Virus record (IMG/VR): IMGVR_UViG_3300039210_000132
Location: 1-32,628 of that record
Reading direction: 5' to 3' (one strand)
Length of the DNA stretch: 32,628 nucleotides
From: a virus
Position 1 is the stretch's first letter, and every line of letters begins with the position of its first letter. The translations under genes and the position numbers were made by a program. The notes beneath the pieces are model-generated. The model made no database searches. It saw only the letters and a list, made by a program, of their open reading frames with translations, and had not been told where the DNA came from. This document shows, in pieces, positions 7,856-14,206 of this stretch.

Positions 7856-7885
7856 TTGAATAGTTGCGAATAATTTATACTTTTA
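7856..7885 (+). promoter_or_regulatory. Predicted Bacteroidota-type promoter of the tRNA
   Basis: TTG at 7856-7858 is followed by exactly 19 bases and TACTTTTA at 7878-7885. This matches the Bacteroidota primary-sigma consensus TTG-N19/20-TAnnTTTG except for the last base. Transcription would start near 7891, five or so bases before the tRNA at 7896. This is the best match to the host consensus that I noticed in the window. Confidence 0.55.
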
Positions 7886-7895
7886 GACTTAATAA

Positions 7896-7969
7896 TGCGG
7901 AGTAGAGCAGCCGGTCAGCTCGTCGGGCCCATAACCCGAAGGTCGCAGGTTCGAGTCCTGTCGCCGCAA
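7896..7969 (+). tRNA. Initiator-type tRNA-Met (CAT anticodon)
   Basis: A 74-nt cloverleaf folds well. The acceptor stem has one A6:G67 mismatch, the D-stem is GAGC/GCTC, the anticodon stem is TCGGG/CCCGA with loop CCCATAA, and the T-stem is GCAGG/CCTGT around TTCGAGT. Initiator features are the three consecutive G:C pairs at the end of the anticodon stem, A11:T24 in the D-stem, and a weak 1:72 pair (T:A). CCA is not encoded. Position 33 is C instead of the nearly universal T. The anticodon is read as CAT at 7929-7931. It has its own promoter candidate upstream and lies in the only sizeable gene-free stretch of the window. Confidence 0.9.
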
Positions 7970-8080
7970 CATTCTTTCCCTGTTTAAGAAATCGGAGGTA
8001 ATATTCAGGTAAAAGCCCCGCCGAAGTGGTACCGGTAATTATACGATAGGCGAAAATCGGAGTAACCACAAGATGCAGCC
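7970..8080 (+). other. Gene-free stretch between tRNA and terminator, possibly structured RNA
   Basis: No credible protein gene is visible on either strand here. A nested stem is possible: GTGGT (8026-8030) can pair with ACCAC (8065-8069), enclosing CGAT (8044-8047) paired with ATCG (8056-8059). ATCGGAG occurs twice (7991-7997 and 8056-8062). The stretch would be transcribed between the tRNA and the terminator, so it may be a processed tail or a small RNA. It matches no RNA family that I can name. Confidence 0.3.
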
Positions 8081-8115
8081 AGCAAACCCCCGGTAAATGC
8101 TCCGGGGGTTTTGCT
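8081..8115 (+). terminator. Strong hairpin terminator after the tRNA
   Basis: AGCAAACCCCCGG pairs with CCGGGGGTTTTGCT around an 8-nt loop (taaatgct), with a single bulged base, giving a 13-bp GC-rich stem. The run of T lies within the 3' arm. It separates the early block plus tRNA from the packaging operon that starts at 8152. Confidence 0.75.
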
Positions 8116-8151
8116 TATATAACTAAAATTAAACTATTAACTATTAACTAA

Positions 8152-8556
8152 GTGAGTAAGCATAAGTATATTAAAACGCCCGAAAAGCTTTGGGGCCTAT
8201 TTATAGCTTACATGGCTGATACAAAAGCCAAGCCTTATTTAAAGCATGACTTCGTAGGAAAAGACGGCGACTCGGTTAACCGAAGGCTGGAGCGACCACT
8301 AACATGGGTAGGCTTCGAATGCTACCTATATGACAATAAAATAATTTGCAATCTTTCAAGTTATGAAGCTAACGCCGATAATTCTTATAAAGATTATCTA
8401 CCTATCATAACGCGCATTAAAAGATTTATCGAGAAAGATCAATTCGAGGGGGCAACCGCCGGAATATTTAACGCTAATATAATTGCCAGGAAATTAGGGC
8501 TTGCGGATAAGCAGGACATTAAACTTGATGTATATGATGTTAAGCTTAATCTATAA
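8152..8556 (+). CDS. Terminase small subunit (Gp3-like DNA packaging protein)
   Basis: A 134-residue protein starting at GTG 8152; no in-frame ATG fits better, because the conserved YIKTPEKLWGLF segment lies at residues 6-17. The layout YIKTPEKLW...FVGKDGDSV...ERPLTWVGFECYL, ending FEGATAGIFNANIIARKLGL, matches the Gp3-like terminase small subunit family. Small terminases bind the packaging site and hand DNA to the large subunit, which is coded nine genes downstream at 11934 in the same overlapping operon. This is the first gene after the terminator. A heptamer repeat (ACTATTA twice, 8133-8146) lies just upstream. Confidence 0.78.
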   Translation: MSKHKYIKTPEKLWGLFIAYMADTKAKPYLKHDFVGKDGDSVNRRLERPLTWVGFECYLYDNKIICNLSSYEANADNSYKDYLPIITRIKRFIEKDQFEGATAGIFNANIIARKLGLADKQDIKLDVYDVKLNL

Positions 8557-9047
8557 TGACAAGGGATAAGATCATAACCGACTTGTTTGTCTCTAAAGAT
8601 TTTACCGGCTGCATTGCAAAGATGAAACCGGAATGTCTGCAAGACGAATTAAAGTCCGAGGTGGCATTGATCTTATGCGAGATGAGCGAGGAAAAGATAT
8701 TGGAACTCTATAACTCAGGCGGATTAAAATTTTATACGGTACGGATCATATTAAATTTAATAAAAAGCAACACCAGCCCATTTTACAAAAAATTCAGGGG
8801 CAATAATATTGAGTTATCTGAATTAATAGAGCCATTTATAGAGCAACCGGAGCCATGTTTAAATGATAAAAAGGACTCGGCCATTTTAGGAATAGAAAAC
8901 CTTTACTGGTACGACCGGGAGATTATCAAGCTATACGGAAAGCTCGGAACATACAGGGCGGTGGAAGCCGAAACCGGGATACCATTTGAAAGTATATATA
9001 AAACAGTGCAAAGGGCCTGCAAGGCGATTAGAAAAAAAGTAGCATGA
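8556..9047 (+). CDS. Sigma-like helix-turn-helix protein
   Basis: A 163-residue protein. Residues about 113-163 read WYDREIIKLYGKLGTYRAVE, then a recognition-helix-like PFESIYKTVQRACKAIRKK, similar to sigma-70 region 4 or to the winged part of phage late regulators. The N-terminal 110 residues are acidic and helical without a clear region 2, so it is not a complete sigma factor. Its place beside the small terminase is compatible with a late-gene regulator or with a DNA-recognition partner for packaging. The start overlaps the previous stop by one base and the end overlaps the next gene by four. Confidence 0.6.
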   Translation: MTRDKIITDLFVSKDFTGCIAKMKPECLQDELKSEVALILCEMSEEKILELYNSGGLKFYTVRIILNLIKSNTSPFYKKFRGNNIELSELIEPFIEQPEPCLNDKKDSAILGIENLYWYDREIIKLYGKLGTYRAVEAETGIPFESIYKTVQRACKAIRKKVA

Positions 9048-9271
9048 GCAATATCGAATTAATAATAACAGCACTATCAATAGCTTTCTGCTGGATTAAT
9101 ATAATCCAGTGGCCAAAGTTTAAGCCTTTTAACTGCATGATGTGCCTGACCGGGTGGCTGGCATTAGTATTAGCAATACTGACAGGGCATGGAATCTGGA
9201 GTATATTATTTTACCCGGTTGGTTGTTTTGCCGGCGCCATGTTTGAAGCTGTTAAATATAGGTGGCTATGA
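9044..9271 (+). CDS. Small membrane protein (75 aa)
   Basis: Hydrophobic stretches at about residues 5-22, 33-48 and 50-66 suggest two or three membrane helices, with a CMMC motif at 31-34 between the first two. ATG 9044 overlaps the previous stop (ATGA), and its stop overlaps the glycosyltransferase start at 9268. It sits directly before a glycosyltransferase, so it could anchor surface-modification enzymes at the membrane, or be an unrelated packaging-region protein; neither is shown. Confidence 0.6.
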   Translation: MSNIELIITALSIAFCWINIIQWPKFKPFNCMMCLTGWLALVLAILTGHGIWSILFYPVGCFAGAMFEAVKYRWL

Positions 9272-10227
9272 GAATAATCGGACTTGTAAATAAAGATAGC
9301 GGGCCAGGGTTTCACCGGATTATCATGCCGTTGCTACTCATGCCTGATATTGATACCTACATCACCAATTCAATTACTGAAGAAGACTTTGAAAAGGGAT
9401 GCGACGCGGTTTATTATAACCGGATAATCGGCGATGATGTACTAAAGTTAGCCATTAAACACAAGGCTAAGATAATTGTAGACATTGATGATTACTGGCA
9501 CCTGGATCATTATCATATCGCGTTCGACGATTATAAAAATGGCGGGTTTGCTAATTTACAGATCAGGCACATGCAAGTCGCCGACGTGATTACAACTACA
9601 CACGAGCGATTAGCTGAATTAATAAGGCCGTATAACTCAAATGTGATTATTTGCCCGAACGCTATCCCGGATCACGAATATTTCAAGACTGAAAAAAGCG
9701 AGAGTAAGCTGCCCCGCATTTTTTGGCAGGGCAGTATCACGCACGAAAAAGATATAATGCTTTTAAAAAATCCATTTAAAAGGTTAAATAATTGCGCTAC
9801 TATCATAGCCGGGTATACCGATCATCCTGTTTGGAAAAAGATGGTTAACGCCTTTACCAACGGCTTATCACTGCCTGGGATGGTGCTGCCTGGTAAATCA
9901 CCTTTTGAGTATTATTCTAATTACAGCCATGCGGATATATGCATAGCGCCCTTAGTTGCCTCACGCTTTAACGCGCTGAAATCAAACCTAAAAGTATTAG
10001 AAGCCGCTCATTGTTCTTTGCCTATTATCTGCAGCAAGGTTGACCCATATTTGGATTTGCCGGTGTTATATGCCGAGAGCCAAAAAGATTGGTTTAAGCA
10101 TATAAATAACCTTATTCACGACGAGGGTATGCGGAATGAGTTAGGCACAATACTTAACGGTCATTGCAAAATAGAATACAACTTTCAAACGATAAACCAA
10201 AAAAGATATGAAAACTTTAAAGATTAG
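9268..10227 (+). CDS. GT-B fold glycosyltransferase
   Basis: A 319-residue protein from ATG 9268 (ATGA overlap with the upstream stop; the GTG six bases earlier is less likely). It shows the two-domain GT-B layout. An N-terminal Rossmann-like half has IIVDIDDYWHLD (residues 69-80) and ADVITTTHERLAELIRPY. A C-terminal half has IFWQGSITHEKDI, a segment with the nucleotide-sugar site pattern (ADICIAPL...FNALKSNLKVLEAA), and a helical end. This resembles family 1/4-type transferases. Donor and acceptor cannot be read. It opens a carbohydrate-modification group with the TylF-like methyltransferase at 10730 and the GT9-like protein at 11260, placed between the two terminase genes. Confidence 0.75.
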   Translation: MRIIGLVNKDSGPGFHRIIMPLLLMPDIDTYITNSITEEDFEKGCDAVYYNRIIGDDVLKLAIKHKAKIIVDIDDYWHLDHYHIAFDDYKNGGFANLQIRHMQVADVITTTHERLAELIRPYNSNVIICPNAIPDHEYFKTEKSESKLPRIFWQGSITHEKDIMLLKNPFKRLNNCATIIAGYTDHPVWKKMVNAFTNGLSLPGMVLPGKSPFEYYSNYSHADICIAPLVASRFNALKSNLKVLEAAHCSLPIICSKVDPYLDLPVLYAESQKDWFKHINNLIHDEGMRNELGTILNGHCKIEYNFQTINQKRYENFKD

Positions 10228-10408
10228 CTTTCCATTTTCTGATACGCAACCCATCGATGGCCAATTGGCGGATGGCTTTAATATTGAGCAATATAAAGCA
10301 GGTATTGGTCTCATGCCGTCTCAATCATCAATAACATTTTATACCACTAAGGGTGTAATAACTCTCGGCCCGGAAGTATTTAAACAGGCTGTAATAGAAA
10401 TAAGCTAA
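10208..10408 (+). CDS. Hypothetical small protein (66 aa)
   Basis: A beta-rich 66-residue protein with no recognised family. It starts inside the last codons of the glycosyltransferase (20-nt overlap, different frame), and its stop shares a base with the next start. Alternating hydrophobic residues (SITFYTTKGVITLGPEVF) suggest a small beta fold. Membership in the unbroken chain of overlapping genes supports expression. Confidence 0.5.
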   Translation: MKTLKISFPFSDTQPIDGQLADGFNIEQYKAGIGLMPSQSSITFYTTKGVITLGPEVFKQAVIEIS

Positions 10409-10737
10409 TGCTATCACAAGACCAACAAGATTTCTTAGAGCAGAACCGCCCGCATTATGACACGCTGATCAAAGCGGACTTCCTGACTAATTTAGGATAC
10501 CAGGTCAAAGAGGAATTATTAAACACAGCGAGAGTATTCGCCCCTGCCTATCAAGCCAACTTATGGTGCGGGCCATGCGTTTGCGATTTGGTGAAGTTTG
10601 TATATACGCAATATGATAAATGGCTATTGGCGCAACCAAAGGAACTACCTGCAGATGTTCAAAGGGCCACGTTCCCAAAACATGACAAACCTGAAATAGC
10701 AAAAAAGAAACGTAAAAACCCCAATAAAAATGGATAA
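10408..10737 (+). CDS. Hypothetical protein with conserved Cys/Trp motif (109 aa)
   Basis: A helical protein with a central WCGPCVCDLVKFVYTQYDKW segment (about residues 51-70) and a Lys-rich, Pro-rich tail (KPEIAKKKRKNPNKNG). The motif CGPC resembles a thioredoxin active site but the surrounding pattern is helical and short, so thioredoxin activity is not proposed. The layout recalls small packaging-region proteins of Bacteroidota phages. The stop overlaps the methyltransferase start by 8 nt. Confidence 0.55.
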   Translation: MLSQDQQDFLEQNRPHYDTLIKADFLTNLGYQVKEELLNTARVFAPAYQANLWCGPCVCDLVKFVYTQYDKWLLAQPKELPADVQRATFPKHDKPEIAKKKRKNPNKNG

Positions 10738-11263
10738 TACCTTAATCACAAATGACCGGCTGGAAACATTCAAGCGTAATGCGCAATTAATCCCTCCGGG
10801 GTTAATTGCCGAGGTAGGCGTATACAGGGGCGGATCATTAAAGTATTTAGCGGAGTTGTTTCCAGATAGGCAGGTTTGGGGATTTGATACATTTGAGGGG
10901 TTGCCGCCGGAGCATTGGAATAAGGACGAGCGCCATAACCCCGGCGAGTTTTCTGATACCAGCATAGAAGCGGTAAGAGACTTCGTTAATTCAAAAAATG
11001 TTCATTTAATAAAAGGGCTTTTCCCATGGAGTATAGAAAGTACCGGCGGTATTGAAAATATTGCATTGGCGCACATTGACACGGATTTTTACCTGTCAGT
11101 TAAGGCGTGTATCGAATGGTTCGCGCCCCGCATGGTTAAGGGCGGCATGATCGTATTTGACGACTACGGATGGGGCAACTGCCCCGGCGTTAAAAAGGCA
11201 TTGGATGAATCCGGGTTAAAGTTTTGCGTTAGTGCAAACTTCCAAGCATTAGTGGTAATATGA
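10730..11263 (+). CDS. TylF/MycF-like SAM-dependent O-methyltransferase
   Basis: A 177-residue class I methyltransferase. SAM motif I is EVGVYRGGS (residues 28-36), the post-strand acidic residue is D53 in GFDTFEGLP, and the metal-binding acids typical of the TylF (macrocin O-methyltransferase) group are in HIDTDFY (D117, D119) and FDDYG (D144, D145). It is shorter than antibiotic-pathway TylF proteins, as is usual for phage and capsule-locus relatives. The likely substrate is a sugar hydroxyl, consistent with flanking glycosyltransferases; this is inference. It overlaps both neighbours (8 nt and 4 nt). Confidence 0.82.
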   Translation: MDNTLITNDRLETFKRNAQLIPPGLIAEVGVYRGGSLKYLAELFPDRQVWGFDTFEGLPPEHWNKDERHNPGEFSDTSIEAVRDFVNSKNVHLIKGLFPWSIESTGGIENIALAHIDTDFYLSVKACIEWFAPRMVKGGMIVFDDYGWGNCPGVKKALDESGLKFCVSANFQALVVI

Positions 11264-11946
11264 TAATCAGGAACGACAATGATCTGATCGGGGATTTTAT
11301 AGGCACTATCCCGGCAATGCAGGCATTAGGGGCGGATGTAATCATAAGGGAAAGCATGGTGCACCTTTTTAATATGACCGGATTAAAACGCGCTTATATA
11401 AATGAAGATTTGTCTTTTGATTTGCACGCGGCATTTGAACTTGCCAGCCGGGAAAACCTGCACATGATACAGGCTAATTTTGCTTATGCCGATTTACCTG
11501 TTCCGCAGGATATACCAAAGCCGATTTTAAAAATTAACCCCTGCCATGCGCCTGTGTTTGATTTTCTGCTGGCCCCGTTTAGCCGCTCATTACCACCGGA
11601 GCAAAAATGGGATAAATGGCAGGAGCTTGTTGATGCGATGCCCGGCAAGCAGTTTGCTTTGTTAGGCGATCCCGCTATTGACCCTGTTGATTTCATCAAA
11701 GCGCCTAACATTACCCCGCAATTCGGGCACTCCATGGACTACGTTTGCAACCTGCTAAAAAACAGCAAGCATGGTTTAATAAGCGTTGTTACCGGCATAT
11801 CTCACCTGGCGCATGCGCTGGGGGTAACTAATTATTTGTTTTTTAATCAGGGACGCTGGGGGCAAAACCCTGACGCGGTATTATTTGATAAACACATACC
11901 CGATATAGAAGTGGAAGAAGTTGTATTTCGATTATGCCAACAATAA
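11260..11946 (+). CDS. Glycosyltransferase family 9-like (heptosyltransferase-like) protein
   Basis: A 228-residue protein with the GT9 layout in shortened form: GDFIGTIPAMQAL at 11-23, LLAPFSRS at 103-110 followed by KWDKW, LLGDP at 134-138, then TGISHLAHALG at 178-188 (compare the DTGxxHLAAAL motif of heptosyltransferases). The first Asp of that last motif is replaced (VVTG). True heptosyltransferases are about 320-350 residues, so the N-terminal domain is reduced and activity on ADP-heptose should not be assumed. A sugar-binding or transfer role in a surface-modification set is inferred. The large terminase starts 13 bases before its stop. Confidence 0.65.
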   Translation: MIIRNDNDLIGDFIGTIPAMQALGADVIIRESMVHLFNMTGLKRAYINEDLSFDLHAAFELASRENLHMIQANFAYADLPVPQDIPKPILKINPCHAPVFDFLLAPFSRSLPPEQKWDKWQELVDAMPGKQFALLGDPAIDPVDFIKAPNITPQFGHSMDYVCNLLKNSKHGLISVVTGISHLAHALGVTNYLFFNQGRWGQNPDAVLFDKHIPDIEVEEVVFRLCQQ

Positions 11947-13145
11947 ACTATACGCGCCCCTTTCTCTACCCCTACCAGCTTGCTATACTAAACAGCAAAG
12001 CCAGGTTCACCGTAACTATTGCGGCGACTAAGGTTGGAAAGACGGCAAGCCATATCGTTTGGTTATTCGAGCAGGCTTTAAAGTGTAAAGCCAATCAATC
12101 AGTTTGGTGGGTAGCACCGACAATAGGCCAGGCGAAAATCGCATTTGATCGCATGAAAGTGCAGATCAGTAATAAGGACCTGTTTACTGCGAACGAAACG
12201 AATAGGACCATTACGCTCATTACCGGCGCTAAGATGGAATTTAAGACCGCTGAAAAGCCGGATAACCTTTATGGGGGTGACGTTTATGCGGCGGTATATG
12301 ACGAGTACACCAGGGGCCGTGAAGAAAGCTGGCACGCGTTACGCTCAACCCTAACGTCCACCGGGGGCAAATGTAAATTCATAGGGAATGCAAAAGGGAA
12401 AAAGAACTGGGGCTACAAGTTGGCAATAAAGGCAAAGTCAGGCGATGATCCGAACTACGAGTATTTTAAAATAACCGCTTACGACGCGGCAAGCGCCGGA
12501 ATGAAAACTAAGGACGGCAGGCCATTCATTGAAGAGATAGAGGATGCTAAAAAGGATTTGCCAGAAAGCGTGTTTAATGAGCTGTACCTTGCGGAAGCAA
12601 GCGAAGATGGAAGTAATCCTTTTGGTTTACAGTATATAGCTCAATGCACTTATCCGTTATCAGATAAGCCGGCTGTTTGCTTTGGGACTGACCTGGCAAA
12701 GAAGTTCGACTTTACCGTAAATATAGGGCTTGATAAGTTTGCTTATGTATCGCACTTCGATAGGTTTCAAAAGGATTGGCGGCAAACAACCGAAACAATA
12801 TTAGGGCTGCCGGTAGCTCCTTTAGCGATAGACAGCACCGGCGTTGGCGATCCTATTGCGGAAGATATCGCAAGTAAGCGGGATAATGTAACGCTAAAGG
12901 TATTCACCCAACGAAGCAAGCAGCAGTTAATGGAAGGGCTGGCCTATGCTATTCAGCGGCGAGAGATATTCTTCCCGGAAGGAATGATAAGGGAAGAGTT
13001 AGAGGCATTTGAATTTGAGTACACCCGGACAGGGGTAAAGTATTCAGCGCCGGAAGGAACGCATGATGATTGTGTTTGCGCCTTAGCTTTGGCATATAGC
13101 ATTTGGAAAGATAGCGTTAATATGGGCAGTATAAGTATTTGGTAA
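11934..13145 (+). CDS. Terminase large subunit
   Basis: A 403-residue packaging motor. The ATPase half has a Walker A variant AATKVGKT (30-37), an adenine/motor segment VWWVAPT (57-63), a Walker B with catalytic Glu in VYAAVYDE (D123, E124), and a coupling-type motif GNAKGKKNW (151-159). The RNase H-like nuclease half has D253 (GTDLAKKFDF), D300 (AIDSTGVGD) and the HDD at 378-380 (GTHDDCVCALALAY). ATP drives DNA into the prohead, and the nuclease cuts the concatemer. It pairs with the small subunit at 8152. All key residues are present; the gene is complete. Confidence 0.9.
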   Translation: MPTINYTRPFLYPYQLAILNSKARFTVTIAATKVGKTASHIVWLFEQALKCKANQSVWWVAPTIGQAKIAFDRMKVQISNKDLFTANETNRTITLITGAKMEFKTAEKPDNLYGGDVYAAVYDEYTRGREESWHALRSTLTSTGGKCKFIGNAKGKKNWGYKLAIKAKSGDDPNYEYFKITAYDAASAGMKTKDGRPFIEEIEDAKKDLPESVFNELYLAEASEDGSNPFGLQYIAQCTYPLSDKPAVCFGTDLAKKFDFTVNIGLDKFAYVSHFDRFQKDWRQTTETILGLPVAPLAIDSTGVGDPIAEDIASKRDNVTLKVFTQRSKQQLMEGLAYAIQRREIFFPEGMIREELEAFEFEYTRTGVKYSAPEGTHDDCVCALALAYSIWKDSVNMGSISIW

Positions 13146-13149
13146 CTTT

Positions 13150-13183
13150 CGCCAACAAAACAAACTAAATTATATTTAACAGT
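13150..13183 (+). promoter_or_regulatory. Two-block leader before the tail-chaperone-like gene (copy 1)
   Basis: CGCCAACAAA (13150-13159), 11 bases, then TATATTTAACAGT (13171-13183) directly before ATG 13184. The same two blocks with the same 11-base spacing recur at 14172-14205. TATATTTA fits the TAnnTTT core of a host -7 element, but the usual TTG at -33 is missing and the upstream block stands there instead. It may be a phage-specific late promoter or an activator site. Confidence 0.5.
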
Positions 13184-13810
13184 ATGACGTGGGAAAATAT
13201 AACACTCCAGCAATTTCAAGACATTCATAGATTATCCCTTACTGCCAATATCGATGAGATCGAAAAGCTAAGCCGGGTAATATGTATACTTTACAATAAA
13301 ACCGAAGCGCAGGTTGACGAAATGTCAATACTTGGGTTTAATGAACTTGCTAAAGATTGCAAGAAGTTTTTATCAACCGATACCATACCGGGAAAGCCTG
13401 TAAGATCATTTAGGGTAGGTGTAAAAAAGTACGCTATCAACTACCGGCCAACTGAATTGAAGCATCGTCAATACGTTGAGATACTTCACTTCTCCGATAA
13501 GCCGGTTGAGAATATGCACAACATTATGGCTTCGCTTGTAACCCGTGTTAAATGGGGATTTAAGATCAGGAACAAAGCAAGCAATCATGAAGAGATTGCA
13601 AGCGATATGCTCAATGCTCCATTATTCGCCGTTTATCATTCATGTGTTTTTTTTTGCAAACTCTACAGGGATTTAATAGAACATACCCGGGACTTTTTGA
13701 TAAAGGAAATGATGAGCAAGGGGGCGACGAGGAACCAGGCAACGAGACTGCTGACCAATTCAATAAACGCTATGGATGGATTTATTCAACAGAGCAGGTC
13801 GCTCGCTTAG
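13184..13810 (+). CDS. Tail-assembly-chaperone-like protein (zero-frame product)
   Basis: A 208-residue protein. The N-terminus (MTWENITLQQFQDIHRL) and the following helical domain recall the protein coded after the large terminase in many Bacteroidota phages; a small beta region (FRVGVKKYAINYRP) lies near residues 76-89. A run of nine T (13647-13655) is read here as V-F-F-C. The frame continues 51 residues beyond it as a sensible helical sequence (KLYRDLIEHTRDFLIKEMMS...). A second open frame, -1 relative to this one, starts at the T run and extends to 13929. This G/GT-like layout suggests that this product is the short chaperone. The chaperone call is inference from layout. Confidence 0.62.
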   Translation: MTWENITLQQFQDIHRLSLTANIDEIEKLSRVICILYNKTEAQVDEMSILGFNELAKDCKKFLSTDTIPGKPVRSFRVGVKKYAINYRPTELKHRQYVEILHFSDKPVENMHNIMASLVTRVKWGFKIRNKASNHEEIASDMLNAPLFAVYHSCVFFCKLYRDLIEHTRDFLIKEMMSKGATRNQATRLLTNSINAMDGFIQQSRSLA

Positions 13811-13929
13811 AAGACATTCCCCTTGATCTGGCATACGAATTACCGGTTGTACAGGTATTGAATGATCTTAGTTATTTAAAGGCAAAGGCTGAACATGAGA
13901 AGCGGTTGCTGAAAGAATGGAGTAAATAA
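13642..13929 (+). CDS. Second-frame extension (GT-like), by -1 frameshift or own start
   Basis: This -1 frame is open from 13591 and codes for about 90 residues after the T9 run: a Gly/Glu-rich linker, then RYGWIYSTEQVARLEDIPLD and LPVVQVLNDLSYLKAKAEHE, which reads as a folded helical domain. In the zero frame the codons at the run are TTT TTT preceded by T (13648-13654), a T TTT TTT heptamer that fits the X XXY YYZ rule. A -1 shift would give a fusion of about 248 residues. The alternative is independent initiation at ATG 13642, immediately before the run. Both frames look protein-like between 13656 and 13810. A miscounted homopolymer in the assembly is a third possibility. Confidence 0.6.
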   Translation: MCFFLQTLQGFNRTYPGLFDKGNDEQGGDEEPGNETADQFNKRYGWIYSTEQVARLEDIPLDLAYELPVVQVLNDLSYLKAKAEHEKRLLKEWSK

Positions 13930-13930
13930 A

Positions 13931-14149
13931 TCAAATATCAATTATTCCTAAAGCGATCAATTGATGCTGAATAGTGTTCTCCTGTACTGTATTCAGTGGC
14001 GAACCGCAAATGGGGCATTTTAGCTTGCCGTACACATAATCTTTTATTTTCACCTCAATGGTTGCGCATTGTGTTATCTCTATGCAGTCATACCGGGGGC
14101 AGCTTAATTGGATTATATCATTGTCTATATTATACCTCTTTGGCGACAT
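13931..14149 (-). CDS. Reverse-strand small zinc-binding protein (72 aa)
   Basis: A 72-residue protein on the opposite strand to its neighbours, filling the gap between two tail genes almost exactly (it ends one base after the forward gene's stop). Cysteines at 17, 22, 28, 45 and 48 (CPRYDC and CPICG) form a zinc-ribbon-like arrangement, followed by a helical end. No family is recognised. Its placement, orientation and separate control are those of a phage extra gene (moron). The forward leader of the next gene lies just beyond its start. Confidence 0.6.
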   Translation of the reverse strand: MSPKRYNIDNDIIQLSCPRYDCIEITQCATIEVKIKDYVYGKLKCPICGSPLNTVQENTIQHQLIALGIIDI

Positions 14150-14171
14150 AAGTAATAAAGTTACAAATTCC

Positions 14172-14205
14172 CGCCAACAAACTCAAATATTTTATACTTA
14201 ACGGT
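14172..14205 (+). promoter_or_regulatory. Two-block leader before the 14207 gene (copy 2)
   Basis: CGCCAACAAA (14172-14181), 11 bases, then TATACTTAACGGT (14193-14205), one base before ATG 14207. Block 1 is identical to the copy at 13150 and block 2 differs at two of 13 bases, while the 11-base spacer is different in sequence but equal in length. This is the pattern expected of a protein-binding or promoter element. Confidence 0.5.
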
Positions 14206-14206
14206 A

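Noticed and set aside
7875-8069. A 64-codon reverse-strand frame across the tRNA with a GLEPATFGLWARRADRLL-like translation
   Set aside because: It is the antisense of the tRNA; such protein entries are a known annotation artefact of tRNA genes.
10208-10408. Anti-CRISPR or other named inhibitor function for the small unknown genes in the window
   Set aside because: Small size and position alone do not support a specific function.
10408-10737. CGPC in the 109-residue protein as a thioredoxin active site
   Set aside because: The surrounding sequence lacks the strand-helix pattern and cis-Pro of thioredoxin folds.
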